From an uncultured Christensenella sp. (GTDB lineage: Bacteria > Bacillota > Clostridia > Christensenellales > UBA3700), in NCBI GenBank assembly GCA_949284695.1, contig CASDWJ010000031.1:1-40621 (forward strand): a stretch of DNA of 40,621 bases, read 5' to 3'. Positions 1-7,773 of the stretch are shown here, one piece after another (position 1 is the first letter of the stretch; each line of letters starts with the position of its first letter). Under the pieces are notes generated by a model that had not been told where the DNA came from, did not search any database, and saw only the letters and a list, made by a program, of their open reading frames with translations. The translations under genes were made by a program, and so were the position numbers.

Positions 1-56
1 ACGCACGTACCCGCAAAGGACCGAAGAAGACGGTCAGCCGCAGCAAGAAGAAGTAA
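1..56 (+). CDS. rpsM: 30S ribosomal protein S13, C-terminal end (partial)
   Basis: Only the last 17 codons are present, read in the frame that begins at base 3 and ends with TAA at 54-56. The peptide ARTRKGPKKTVSRSKKK matches the conserved basic tail of S13, which in the ribosome reaches towards the tRNAs at the P site. The gene starts outside the window. The S11 gene follows after 14 nt with its own AGGAGG site, the usual S13-S11-S4-alpha-L17 order of Bacillota. Confidence 0.9.
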   Translation, partial: ARTRKGPKKTVSRSKKK

Positions 57-70
57 GGAGGTAAAGAAAA

Positions 71-469
71 ATGGCAGTTGCTAAAAAGGCCGCTACTAAG
101 AAGCGCGCCGTCAACAAGCGTCGTGTAGAAAAGGGCGCAGCACATATTCACGCTTCCTTCAACAACACGATCGTTACCATCACGGACCTTCAGGGAAACG
201 CTATTTCCTGGTCCAGCAGTGGCAAACTCAATTTGAGAGGCTCCAAGAAGTCCACCGCGTTCGCAGCGCAGATGGTCAGCGAGGATGCCGCTAAAGTCGC
301 TTACGAGAGCGGTCTCAGAAGCGTAGAAGTCTACGTCAAAGGTCCGGGTACGGGCAGAGAATCCGCAATCAGAGCGCTCCAGGTTGCAGGTCTGGAAGTT
401 ACGATGATCAAAGACGTTTCTCCCATTCCTCACAACGGTTGCCGTCCGCCCAAGCGCAGAAGGCTGTAA
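71..469 (+). CDS. rpsK: 30S ribosomal protein S11
   Basis: 132 residues, normal for S11, a protein of the small-subunit platform near the mRNA exit. The N-terminus is lysine/arginine rich, followed by the S11 core: the [15 protein letters not shown] stretch, the [11 protein letters not shown] segment, and the C-terminal [17 protein letters not shown] signature. The ATG at 71 lies 8 nt after AGGAGG. It sits between S13 and S4 and is part of the same transcript. No unusual features. Confidence 0.98.
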   Translation: MAVAKKAATKKRAVNKRRVEKGAAHIHASFNNTIVTITDLQGNAISWSSSGKLNLRGSKKSTAFAAQMVSEDAAKVAYESGLRSVEVYVKGPGTGRESAIRALQVAGLEVTMIKDVSPIPHNGCRPPKRRRL

Positions 470-487
470 TCAGGAGGTACGAATAAC

Positions 488-1111
488 ATGGCTAAATATA
501 CAGGACCCGATTGTCGTCAGTGCAGACGCGAGGGTGTAAAGTTGTTCCTCAAGGGCGCGAAGTGCGTGTCCGAGAAGTGCCCGCTCGCCAAGCGTCCCAC
601 CGCTCCCGGTCAGCACGGCACAGCAAGAAAGAAGGCTTCCGGCTATTCTATCCAGCTCAGAGAGAAGCAGAAGACCAAGAGGATCTACGGACTTTGCGAG
701 AAGCAGTTCAAGGGTTACTTCGACAAGGCAGAGACCATGAGAGGTATTACCGGTGACAACATGCTCATTCTTCTCGAGAGAAGACTCGACAACGTAGTTT
801 TCCGTCTCAGCCTCGCTTCCAGCAGAGCACAGGCAAGACAGATCGTCAACCACGGTCTCATCACCGTCAACGGTCAGCCCGTCAACATTCCTTCCTTCCT
901 CGTGAAGAAGGGCGACGTGATTGCCGTTAAGGAAAACAAGAAAGACAAAAAGATTTTTGAAGAACTCAAGGCTGCAAATTCCATCGGCCTTCCCAAGTGG
1001 CTCGAGTTCGACAACGCGACCCTTACGGGCAAGGTAGTCGAGCTTCCCGAGAGAAGCGACGTGGAGCAGAAGATCGAAGAGCATCTTATCGTCGAGTTGT
1101 ATTCCAAATAA
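488..1111 (+). CDS. rpsD: 30S ribosomal protein S4, zinc-binding type
   Basis: 207 residues. S4 nucleates assembly of the 30S 5' domain, helps proofreading, and in many bacteria represses its own operon. The N-terminus keeps four cysteines (CRQC near residues 9-12, then two more within about 20 residues), so this is the zinc-coordinating (C+) form. The S4 RNA-binding domain is seen around residues 97-160 ([26 protein letters not shown]). The start at 488 follows AGGAGG. The gene is cotranscribed with S11 and rpoA. Confidence 0.98.
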   Translation: MAKYTGPDCRQCRREGVKLFLKGAKCVSEKCPLAKRPTAPGQHGTARKKASGYSIQLREKQKTKRIYGLCEKQFKGYFDKAETMRGITGDNMLILLERRLDNVVFRLSLASSRAQARQIVNHGLITVNGQPVNIPSFLVKKGDVIAVKENKKDKKIFEELKAANSIGLPKWLEFDNATLTGKVVELPERSDVEQKIEEHLIVELYSK

Positions 1112-1137
1112 TCGACGGCGCATAGCAGGAGGTATAT

Positions 1138-2091
1138 ATGATAGAAATTCAGAAACCGAGAATCGAGTGCGTAGAGACCAGCGAAGGCAGAGAGATGCAG
1201 TTTATCGTCGAGCCGCTCGAGCGCGGATTCGGTACCACTCTCGGCAACTGCCTCAGAAGGATCCTTCTGAGCGCGCTTCCGGGCGCGGCACCCGTCGGTA
1301 TCAAGATCGAGGGCGTAAGACACGAGTTCAGCTCCGTCCCCGGAGTCAAAGAGGACGTCACAGAGATCATCCTCAACATCAAGGGACTCGCAGTCAAGGC
1401 GCATACCGAAGACAAGGATTTCAGACAGGTCGTCACCATTGAAAAGAACACCGCGGGCGTAGTCACCGCCGGCGATATACAGCACGGTTCCGAGATAGAA
1501 ATTCTCAACCCCGATATGTATATCTGCTCGCTCGACGAGGGCGCGGAGTTCAAGATGGAGATCACGATCGGCGTAGGCAGAGGTTACGTCTCCGCAAACG
1601 AGAACAAGGACGAGACCCAGCCCCTCGGATATATCCCCGTCGACTCTATCTTCACCCCGGTGGAGAGTGCGAGTTACGCAGTCGAGAGCACCCGTCTGGG
1701 ACAGAACATCAATTACGACAAGCTGACCATCAACGTCACCACCAACGGTACGTTCTCTCCGAGAGAGGTCATCAGCCTTTCCGCGAAGATCATGGAAGAT
1801 CACGTCAACTTGTTCGTAAACCTCGTCGATACGATGAAAGGCAGAGAGATCCTTATCTCTCAGGACGACGAGAAGACGCACAAGAAACTTGAAACAAGCA
1901 TCGAGGATCTGGATTTGTCCGTGCGTTCCTACAATTGCTTGAAGAGAGCAGGTATCCACACCGTTCAGGATCTCACCAAGAAGACCGAAGAAGAGATGCT
2001 CAAGGTCAGAAACCTCGGCAAGAAATCTCTCGACGAAGTCATCAAGAAGATCAGAGAACTGGGCTTTGACCTGCGCAGTAAGGACGAATAA
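1138..2091 (+). CDS. rpoA: DNA-directed RNA polymerase subunit alpha
   Basis: 317 residues, full length. The N-terminal domain (about 1-230) dimerises to nucleate polymerase assembly: it shows EPLERGFGTTLGNCLRRILLSALPG. The C-terminal domain (about 245-317) contacts UP elements and activators: it shows the helix-hairpin-helix stretch LKRAGIHTVQDLTKKTEEEML and LGKKSLDEVIKKI. The ATG at 1138 is preceded by AGGAGG. It is flanked by S4 and L17, the standard position. Confidence 0.98.
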   Translation: MIEIQKPRIECVETSEGREMQFIVEPLERGFGTTLGNCLRRILLSALPGAAPVGIKIEGVRHEFSSVPGVKEDVTEIILNIKGLAVKAHTEDKDFRQVVTIEKNTAGVVTAGDIQHGSEIEILNPDMYICSLDEGAEFKMEITIGVGRGYVSANENKDETQPLGYIPVDSIFTPVESASYAVESTRLGQNINYDKLTINVTTNGTFSPREVISLSAKIMEDHVNLFVNLVDTMKGREILISQDDEKTHKKLETSIEDLDLSVRSYNCLKRAGIHTVQDLTKKTEEEMLKVRNLGKKSLDEVIKKIRELGFDLRSKDE

Positions 2092-2105
2092 GGAGATAAA
2101 GAGCA

Positions 2106-2633
2106 ATGAGAAAATTGGGTAGAACCAGCGAACAGAGAATGGCTATGATCCGTAGCCAGGCTTCGGAGCTCCTTTGGTACGGACGCCTCGAGACGACCGT
2201 CAGCAGAGCGAAAGAAGTTCAGAAATACGCTGAAAAAATGATCACGCTTGCGATCAACACCTACGAGGACGTAGCTGTTGTCAAGAAAGACAAGGTCAAC
2301 GCAAAGGGCGAGACCGTTGCGGTCGAGGAGACTGTCGACGGCGTCAGAAAGCTCGCGGCAAGACGCAGAATGATGGCTAAACTCAGAGATATGAAGCCGA
2401 TCAAAGAGGAGAAGGAAAGCAAGGGCGACTACAAGAAGCGCCTCAACGCGGTCAAACATCCTCTCGTCGAGAAGCTGTTCAGAGAGTACGCGCCTTTCTA
2501 TGCTAAGCGCGCGAACGACTGCGGACAGAAGGGCGGTTACAGCAGAGTTATCAAACTCGGTCAGAGACGCGGCGACGGCGCAGAAGTCGCGATCGTCGAG
2601 CTCGTCAAAGACGTTCCCGCTAAGAAACAGTAA
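2106..2633 (+). CDS. rplQ: 50S ribosomal protein L17, enlarged form
   Basis: L17 lines the peptide exit tunnel region of the large subunit. Conserved parts are present: RLETTVSRAKEVQKYAEKMITLA near residues 27-49, LVEKLFREYAPFYAKR near 120-135, and GGYSRVIKLGQRRGDGAEVAIVELV near the C-terminus. At 175 residues it is clearly longer than the roughly 115-130 usual for bacteria. The excess is two charged lysine/glutamate-rich inserts, at about residues 53-79 and 98-118. It is the last gene of the operon and is followed by a strong terminator. Confidence 0.96.
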   Translation: MRKLGRTSEQRMAMIRSQASELLWYGRLETTVSRAKEVQKYAEKMITLAINTYEDVAVVKKDKVNAKGETVAVEETVDGVRKLAARRRMMAKLRDMKPIKEEKESKGDYKKRLNAVKHPLVEKLFREYAPFYAKRANDCGQKGGYSRVIKLGQRRGDGAEVAIVELVKDVPAKKQ

Positions 2634-2645
2634 CGATCAACCGAA

Positions 2646-2690
2646 GAAAATAAGCCGTACGCGCTTGCGTACGGCTTATTTTCTTTCTTT
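2646..2690 (+). terminator. Rho-independent terminator of the ribosomal operon
   Basis: A perfect 17-bp stem: GAAAATAAGCCGTACGC at 2646-2662 pairs with GCGTACGGCTTATTTTC at 2667-2683 around a 4-nt loop, followed by a T-rich tail. It begins 12 nt after the rplQ stop codon. The A/T flanks make it usable in both directions. Confidence 0.93.
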
Positions 2691-3103
2691 TAACTGCCTG
2701 TTCGGCTTCCGTCTTCGCTTCGGGAGCGGTCAGTTCCGTTGACGGGAGAGGAGATGGAGGCTCCTCTGTCGACGCGTCCTGAACGCTTGCGGGCAAAAGC
2801 CGAAGTCTTTGCAAACAATATGTCGGCAAAAGTCTAAGCCGCCGCAAACAATGTCGCGGCGACATTTTGCAGGACGCAAGACGGGAAAGCGCGCGTTCCG
2901 CACGGCGAGGGCGAGATTTGTAAGCGCGACGGAATGTCACTCGTGTTTTCGACCTGTCTGTGCGTCTGCGGCGCCTTGACGTCATAGATCCGTCGCGGAC
3001 GGAACGGTCTGGAGCGGGAAAAGCATATCGTGAAGATGAAAAGAGCATAGCGGCGCACGGATGCAGAGATCTTCAGATGTTGGAATTTAGCCCTCGCACC
3101 GTA
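2691..3103. other. Intergenic stretch with a degenerate tandem repeat and a palindrome
   Basis: No convincing gene. It holds two adjacent imperfect copies of a 31-33 nt unit (2792-2824 and 2825-2855). Both begin GGCAAAAG and end with GCAAACAAT(AT)GTC. The second copy runs into a perfect palindrome, AATGTCGC-G-GCGACATT (2850-2866). An open frame on the minus strand reads through but is arginine-rich and resembles no protein I know. Confidence 0.4.
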
Positions 3104-3132
3104 TTGCAATAACGACACAAACGTGGTATAAT
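3104..3132 (+). promoter_or_regulatory. Promoter of the alpha/beta hydrolase gene
   Basis: TTGCAA (3104-3109), 17-nt spacer, TATAAT (3127-3132). The predicted transcript start (about 3139) falls next to the ribosome-binding site at 3140-3144, so the 5' leader would be only about 12 nt. Confidence 0.75.
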
Positions 3133-3150
3133 TCATATTGGAGGTGCAAA

Positions 3151-4254
3151 GTGGACGAAAAGACTTTGGCGAAGAAGAGAAAAAAGAAAGGTTGGCTGCC
3201 GATACTGATGAAGATCGGCTTCTTTACCGTGTTCTTTTTGCTGGGCTGGACTGTGATAATCCCTTACATAGCCGCAGTCGTCATTTACAATTCGGTTTTC
3301 GGCACGCGCGTCACTCCGATGTGCAAAACCGTTACTTACGACGATTATAAGGACGTAATGGACCGTCAGAGAATGGATTTTTACTCAGGCAAGAACAAGC
3401 TGGGCGCGTATCTTTACACCGCCAAGGACGGCAAGAAGGGCAAAGCTCTCGTCCTCGTCTGTCACGGCATAGGCTGCAATATGGACGGCTATCTCAACCG
3501 CACGCAATACTTCGTCCGCAAAGGCTACGACGTGTTCACGTTCGATATGACGGGCACCTGCACGAGCGAAGGCAAGAATATAAAGGGACTCAACCAGTCC
3601 AAGATAGACCTGCACAACGCGCTTGAATTCATCAGATCGCAGTCGAGATTCAAAGGACAGCCCGTGCTGGTCTACGGTCACAGCTGGTCGGGCTATGCGA
3701 GCGCGAACGTGCTCAATTACGGGCATGACGACCTCGCCGGCGTCGCTACGCTAAGCGGGTTCAACAACACGTGGGATACGATGTATTTTCACGCGCAGAG
3801 ATACGTCGGCAAGCTCGCGATACTCTATAAGCCGTGGAGCGCGCTTGTTGAAAAGGTCAAATTCGGCAAATACGCGGGAGGAACGGGCGTATCTGGCATC
3901 AACAGATACACGGGACCCGTGCTCATATCGCACAGCAAGGACGACCCGACCGTGCCTTATTACTGTTCGATCATCTCGCACAGAAGCGAGATAACCAATC
4001 CGCACGCGGAATATCTGCTTTTCGAGGACAGAGGGCATACGATGAGTCGCCCCAAAGAGGACGAGAAGAAGATCGCCGCAAGCTTAGCCGGCAAAAAGAG
4101 CAACATAGTCAAGACGGGCGCATACAACACTTTCCAGTACAACGTCGACATAAGATACGAGTTCAGCGACAAAGAGACGGTGTTTGCGATAGACGACGAA
4201 TTTATGGATGCGGTAAACGACTTTTTCGAGAGATGTCTCGAAGCCAAAAAATAG
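3151..4254 (+). CDS. Membrane-anchored alpha/beta hydrolase (serine hydrolase)
   Basis: 367 residues from a GTG start chosen because GGAGG sits 6 nt upstream. A lysine-rich start is followed by one long hydrophobic segment (about residues 16-45), so the enzyme is probably tethered with its catalytic domain outside. The hydrolase fold shows VLVCHGIGCNMDGY (oxyanion loop), GHSWSGY with probable nucleophile Ser178, SKDDPTVPY with Asp264 or Asp265, and DRGHTM with His296, a complete catalytic triad. It belongs with uncharacterised clostridial alpha/beta hydrolases. The substrate (ester, peptide or acyl group) cannot be read from sequence. It is a single-gene unit with its own promoter and terminator. 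Confidence 0.8.
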   Translation: MDEKTLAKKRKKKGWLPILMKIGFFTVFFLLGWTVIIPYIAAVVIYNSVFGTRVTPMCKTVTYDDYKDVMDRQRMDFYSGKNKLGAYLYTAKDGKKGKALVLVCHGIGCNMDGYLNRTQYFVRKGYDVFTFDMTGTCTSEGKNIKGLNQSKIDLHNALEFIRSQSRFKGQPVLVYGHSWSGYASANVLNYGHDDLAGVATLSGFNNTWDTMYFHAQRYVGKLAILYKPWSALVEKVKFGKYAGGTGVSGINRYTGPVLISHSKDDPTVPYYCSIISHRSEITNPHAEYLLFEDRGHTMSRPKEDEKKIAASLAGKKSNIVKTGAYNTFQYNVDIRYEFSDKETVFAIDDEFMDAVNDFFERCLEAKK

Positions 4255-4275
4255 GAAACGACGCAGATCGCGACT

Positions 4276-4311
4276 TTTACCCCTTATTGAAAAATAAGGG
4301 GTAAATTTTTA
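4276..4311 (+). terminator. Rho-independent terminator after the hydrolase gene
   Basis: TTTACCCCTTATT (4276-4288) pairs with AATAAGGGGTAAA (4293-4305) around a 4-nt loop, followed by a T-tract. Confidence 0.88.
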
Positions 4312-4319
4312 AATCGGTA

Positions 4320-4348
4320 TTGATAGGGAACAGCCCTTGTGCTATAAT
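4320..4348 (+). promoter_or_regulatory. Promoter of malQ
   Basis: TTGATA (4320-4325), 17-nt spacer, TATAAT (4343-4348). The leader to the malQ start is about 58 nt; I see no obvious structured element in it. Confidence 0.75.
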
Positions 4349-4412
4349 AAAAACAGCGGTTTAAGGCTGATAAGCCGATACATATCGCCAAATTCAATAA
4401 GGAACTTTAAAA

Positions 4413-5921
4413 ATGTTAAAAAGATCAAGCGGTGTTTTACTCAACGTCTCGTCTCTGCCCAACGCCTACGGTATAGGCGGCCTCGGCAAGGAGATAGACG
4501 ATTTTTGCGATTTTTCGCTGTCGTGCGGTTTTCATTACTGGCAGATACTTCCGGTCACGACGATAGGACTGGGCAATTCTCCGTATTCGGGCGTCAGCGC
4601 GTTCGCGGGCAACTTTCTTTATATAGATCCGACGACGCTCGCGCGGCAGGGCTATATATCCGAGGAGGACAGGCGCGCATGCGAGGAGAGCAATCCCTAT
4701 GCGGTAGATTACGGCAAGGTTTTCGCAGCAAAGAGCGCGATGCTGAAAAAGGCGTACGACAACGTCAAGGACAGGCTGAAAGACAAGCTGAGGGATTTTG
4801 AAAAGAAGTGCCCGTGGGTCAGAGAATACGCTCTGTTCATGTCGCTCAAGAGCAGTTACGGCGGCGCTCCCTGGTGGAACTGGCAGGATTGCCACAAGAA
4901 GATGGACGAGGGCGCAAAGCGCGGATATATCGCTTCAAATGCAGACTCGTATTATTATTTCGTGTTCGAGCAGTTTTTGTTCGACGAGCAATGGACAGAC
5001 GCGAAGAAGCGCGTCAATGCCAAAGGACTCAGGTTCATAGGCGATATGCCGATGTACGTCAGCATGGACAGCGCCGACGTCTGGGGAGAACCCGAAGCGT
5101 TTTTATTGGACGAAAACCTGATGCCTAAGAAGGTCGCGGGAGTCCCGCCCGATTATTTCAGCGAGGACGGACAACTCTGGGGCAACCCGCTATACGATTA
5201 CGACCACATGAGAAAGGACGGTTTTTCCTGGTGGATGAAACGCTTCGACCGCATGGCGGAGCTGTACGACGTGCTGAGGATCGACCACTTCAGAGCTTTT
5301 TCCGAGTACTGGGCGGTCGACTACGGCGAGACTACCGCCAAGAACGGCAAGTGGTGCGAGGGCGTAGGCGAGGAGTTGTTTAAGAAGGTGTTCAAAAAAC
5401 ACGACAGGGACGGCTTTATCGCAGAGGATCTCGGCATAATCGACAAAAAAGTCAACGATTTGCTCGCAAAACTCGGTCTGCCTTGCATGCGCGTCATGCA
5501 GTTCGGCTTCGAGGACGGCGACAGCATTCATCTGCCGCACAACTTCAGCCGCAACTGCGTGGGATATACGGCGACGCACGACAACAATACGACCCTCGGC
5601 TGGATGTACGGTCTGAAAGAGAATATACTCGACTATATGCTGAGATATATCGAGTGCGACCGCAAGGATTTTGGCGGCGGCGGTTACGACTGCAAGGCGA
5701 CGAAGATATTTATAAGACGTCTTATTTCGAGCTGTTGCAGGCTCGCGGTCGTGCCCTTCCAGGATCTGTGCGGCTACGGCGGCGACTGTCGTATGAATAC
5801 TCCGGGCGTAGCGGACGGCAACTGGACGTTCAGGGCAACGCGCGACGCGATGAACTGCGTAGACAAGGGATATTTCCACTACATCAACTGCCTTTACGGC
5901 AGGAACAACGAGATATGTTGA
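4413..5921 (+). CDS. malQ: 4-alpha-glucanotransferase (amylomaltase), GH77
   Basis: 502 residues, normal for GH77. The cytosolic enzyme transfers alpha-1,4-glucan segments between maltodextrins or glycogen chains. Family landmarks: LPNAYGIGGLG near the N-terminus, WQILPVTTIG, NSPYSGVSAFAGN, GDMPMYVSMDSADVW and VAGVPPDYFSEDGQLWGNP (substrate loop). The catalytic residues are nucleophile Asp291 (in LRIDHFRAF), acid/base Glu338 (FIAEDLG) and stabilising Asp390 (THDNN). No other starch or glycogen gene is adjacent. It has its own promoter, and its last codons overlap the phosphopantetheinyl transferase start by 7 nt, so the two are translationally coupled. Confidence 0.95.
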   Translation: MLKRSSGVLLNVSSLPNAYGIGGLGKEIDDFCDFSLSCGFHYWQILPVTTIGLGNSPYSGVSAFAGNFLYIDPTTLARQGYISEEDRRACEESNPYAVDYGKVFAAKSAMLKKAYDNVKDRLKDKLRDFEKKCPWVREYALFMSLKSSYGGAPWWNWQDCHKKMDEGAKRGYIASNADSYYYFVFEQFLFDEQWTDAKKRVNAKGLRFIGDMPMYVSMDSADVWGEPEAFLLDENLMPKKVAGVPPDYFSEDGQLWGNPLYDYDHMRKDGFSWWMKRFDRMAELYDVLRIDHFRAFSEYWAVDYGETTAKNGKWCEGVGEELFKKVFKKHDRDGFIAEDLGIIDKKVNDLLAKLGLPCMRVMQFGFEDGDSIHLPHNFSRNCVGYTATHDNNTTLGWMYGLKENILDYMLRYIECDRKDFGGGGYDCKATKIFIRRLISSCCRLAVVPFQDLCGYGGDCRMNTPGVADGNWTFRATRDAMNCVDKGYFHYINCLYGRNNEIC

Positions 5922-6343
5922 TATTCGTCTCGACGTCCTGCAAGACGACGGAGGAGATCGCCGCAAAAGCCGACGTCGTACTGGCGGCGGCGGGAAAACC
6001 CCTCGTCGGCAGAGTGGACAGGACTGAGAAAGGCGCTCCGACGTGCAAAAATTACGGGATATCCGCGACGCATACGGACGGAGTTATCCTGCTCGCGCTT
6101 GCCGACGTGCCCGTGGGCATAGACGTCGAACGCGCGGACAGGAAGGTGCCTGACAGTATGCGGAGCGTATACAACTGGACAGCCTACGAGGCGAAACGCA
6201 AGATGACGGGCGAGGGGATAAGCCTTGCCGATGTCAGAAAGGGCGGTGACTATACCGACGGCGTACGTTTTCACTCTTTTCTCGAAGGAAAGGTCGTCGC
6301 TGTCGCGGGCGGTGACGACGACGTGGTCGCCGCGTGGGTATAA
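5915..6343 (+). CDS. 4'-phosphopantetheinyl transferase, short form
   Basis: 142 residues, starting at an ATG inside the end of malQ (7-nt overlap, different frame). Enzymes of this fold move phosphopantetheine from CoA to the serine of carrier proteins. Seen in order: GKP (residues 27-29, CoA-phosphate contact); ISATHTDG (49-56), a variant of the SHS motif; PVGIDVERAD (66-75) with metal ligands Asp70 and Glu72; and NWTAYEAKRKMTGEG (87-101), matching the W-x-x-x-E-A-x-x-K signature with Glu92. It is shorter than Sfp (about 220). The acyl carrier protein gene starts 167 nt downstream, which supports the assignment and suggests that AcpP is its substrate. Confidence 0.75.
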   Translation: MLIFVSTSCKTTEEIAAKADVVLAAAGKPLVGRVDRTEKGAPTCKNYGISATHTDGVILLALADVPVGIDVERADRKVPDSMRSVYNWTAYEAKRKMTGEGISLADVRKGGDYTDGVRFHSFLEGKVVAVAGGDDDVVAAWV

Positions 6344-6418
6344 AACCGCAGTATCAGGGCGCAATTTCGACATTTGCGCGCTTTTCGTAGCGTAACGGCA
6401 AGGCGGTGCGTAAAGTTG

Positions 6419-6447
6419 TTGCAAAATGTCGGAAAAAGCGGTATACT
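6419..6447 (+). promoter_or_regulatory. Promoter of acpP
   Basis: TTGCAA (6419-6424), 17-nt spacer, TATACT (6442-6447). It lies in the gap after the phosphopantetheinyl transferase gene, so acpP can be transcribed on its own. Confidence 0.7.
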
Positions 6448-6510
6448 AATCAGGAAAGGAAAATGTTCCCGCAACGCTGTTACGGCGGACTCAACGGAGG
6501 TAATTGATTT

Positions 6511-6741
6511 ATGGTACTTGAAAAGGTCAAAGAGATAATCGCCAATCAGATGGGCGTTTCGGCAGACGAAATAACGGCGGCAACGAGCCTCAAAGACGAT
6601 CTGCAGGCGGATTCGCTTGACGTGGTAGAACTCGTCATGGCTGCTGAAGAAGTATTCGGAGTCGAAATCGACGAAGAAGCCGTTCTCACAATGACAACCG
6701 TCGGAGACGTCGTAGCGTACATCGAAAATAAAAAGAACTGA
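6511..6741 (+). CDS. acpP: Acyl carrier protein
   Basis: 76 residues, acidic, four-helix acyl carrier protein of type II fatty acid synthesis. The phosphopantetheine attachment serine is Ser35 in the QADSLDVVEL motif. The following helix II (VELVMAAEEVFGVEIDEE) is typical of fatty-acid ACPs. The ATG follows GGAGG. Other fatty acid synthesis genes are not adjacent, but a probable activating transferase lies directly upstream. A terminator begins 15 nt after the stop codon. Confidence 0.95.
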   Translation: MVLEKVKEIIANQMGVSADEITAATSLKDDLQADSLDVVELVMAAEEVFGVEIDEEAVLTMTTVGDVVAYIENKKN

Positions 6742-6756
6742 TCTGACAAAAAAACG

Positions 6757-6779
6757 AGAGCCGAAAGGCTCTTTTTTTA
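6757..6779 (+). terminator. Rho-independent terminator after acpP
   Basis: Stem AGAGCC-GAAA-GGCTCT (6757-6772) with a stable GNRA-type loop, followed by seven T. Confidence 0.9.
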
Positions 6780-7018
6780 TGCCCCGAGGCGCAAAAGACC
6801 GCACGTCCGTGACCCGGAGAGTCGACAAAACGCACGTGCTTTTAAACGACGTTGAGTGAGGCGGCGTTCCGCTCCCGTCCGCCCGCCGTTGCGACTGAGA
6901 GCCGCTTGTTCTGCCACCCGAGGTAAAGGGTGCGAGCGCAAAAAGCCGCGGGATAAGGGCGTAGCGAAATAGGGCGGGAAAGCGTGCTTTTTAATATATA
7001 TGCATGTTTAGTGAGTAA
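6780..7018. other. Gene-free GC-rich stretch
   Basis: I see no reading frame with family features. Short complementary blocks exist (CACCC...GGGTG near 6917-6935) but no recognisable RNA family. It is probably decayed sequence beside the scar that follows. Confidence 0.3.
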
Positions 7019-7020
7019 TG

Positions 7021-7049
7021 AAAAAGGCTCCTTTTACTGGAGCCTTTTT
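7021..7049. terminator. Bidirectional terminator-like hairpin
   Basis: A-tract, GGCTCC (7026-7031), 7-nt loop, GGAGCC (7039-7044), T-tract. It works on paper in both directions. On the minus strand it would end transcripts coming through the oxidoreductase remnant at 7145. Confidence 0.8.
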
Positions 7050-7121
7050 ATATCTGGTATTCATATTGCGTTGTCTATGCAAGCGCTTTTACGTTGAATG
7101 CAATACAAGCGGTGTGTTTGA

Positions 7122-7147
7122 TAAAATCTTCCTGCCTGTGTAGGTTA
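7122..7147 (-). repeat. Copy 1 of a 26-nt dispersed repeat
   Basis: The plus strand reads TAAAATCTTCCTGCCTGTG then TAGGTTA. A second copy (22 of 26 identical) is at 28762-28787. Both copies sit at the 3' end of a minus-strand gene; this one overlaps the stop codon of the oxidoreductase remnant. Confidence 0.6.
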
Positions 7148-7532
7148 CAGCTTCTTTGCAACGTCCCAGGCGCGCCATATCACGGTGCGCAGATTGCCTA
7201 CGTTGAGCGCGTCTCCGACCACGGATACCCGCTTGTTCTTCGTGGCGATCGGAGCGGGAACGTAACCCACCGAAACTATGACCGAGTCGGCTTTTATTTT
7301 TGTTGTCGAACCGTCTTTTGCCATTACGGTCACGCTGTCTGCGTCAATCTCCGAGACCTTGCTTTCGAGGAAAACCGGGACTTTATTGAGAGCGAAGAAG
7401 TCCCTGAGATATGACGAGTTGGCGAGGCAGACTCCGCGCACCGCGATCAGGTCGTTTTTCGTCTCGACTATCGTCGGTTTTTTGCCTTTCAGATACAGAT
7501 CGTAGGCTATCTCGCAACCCGTCAGGCCGCCG
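7145..7532 (-). pseudogene. Remnant of an NADH:flavin oxidoreductase / 2-enoate reductase (C-terminal FAD/NAD domain)
   Basis: About 129 C-terminal residues remain of a protein that should be about 640-670 long. The fragment begins at GGLTGCEIAYD (the dinucleotide-binding GG motif) and runs through GVCLANSSYLRDFF, ADSVIVSVGYVPAP and VVGDALNVGNLRTVIWRAWDVAKKL to the natural stop. This is the C-terminus of the family including 2,4-dienoyl-CoA and BaiCD-like enoate reductases. The FMN barrel and Fe-S domain are absent. Upstream of about 7532 the frame stays open but the residues no longer resemble the family, so this is a deletion or recombination scar and not a functional enzyme. Confidence 0.85.
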
Positions 7533-7534
7533 CA

Positions 7535-7627
7535 ACGAGCACGGTCGAGTACAAGATAGACGTGATAGCCACTAATTACGACAACGTCGTCGTGGCGTCC
7601 GTTTCGGGGACAGTTACCATAGGCTGA
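7535..7627 (+). pseudogene. Possible 3' remnant of an unrelated gene, facing the oxidoreductase remnant
   Basis: Directly at the point where the oxidoreductase homology stops, the plus strand reads TSTVEYKIDVIATNYDNVVV and then ASVSGTVTIG before TGA. The alternating hydrophobic/polar pattern looks like beta strands of a secreted or surface protein. There is no start codon or ribosome-binding site of its own. I cannot name the family; the evidence is composition and the exact abutment with the other broken gene. Confidence 0.35.
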
Positions 7628-7659
7628 AGCCGACAAAATACATCTCCCATATTACCGCT

Positions 7660-7686
7660 ACGCCGCGACGGTCACCGCCGCGGCGT
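7660..7686 (+). terminator. GC-rich hairpin, possible terminator of the plus-strand remnant
   Basis: ACGCCGCG (7660-7667) pairs with CGCGGCGT (7679-7686) around an 11-nt loop. It lies 33 nt after the TGA at 7625-7627. No clean T-tract follows, so termination is uncertain. Confidence 0.4.
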
Positions 7687-7744
7687 TCTCTGTAAAATTT
7701 AAGAAAAATAAGATCAAAAGCCGCAGTCTTGAAAGTCGGGCGGG

Positions 7745-7773
7745 TTGACACTTTTTGAAAATGCGGTTATAAT
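7745..7773 (+). promoter_or_regulatory. Consensus promoter of the YegP-like gene
   Basis: TTGACA (7745-7750), 17-nt spacer, TATAAT (7768-7773): a full consensus sigma-A promoter, so strong expression is expected. Confidence 0.88.

Noticed and set aside
2620..3048. Minus-strand open frame of 142 codons in the intergenic region after rplQ
   Set aside because: It is arginine-rich and of low complexity, its repeat only reflects the DNA tandem repeat, it runs through the terminator, and it has no ribosome-binding site.
6780..7018. Structured non-coding RNA in the GC-rich gap after acpP
   Set aside because: There are some complementary blocks but no promoter, no consistent fold and no resemblance to a known RNA family.
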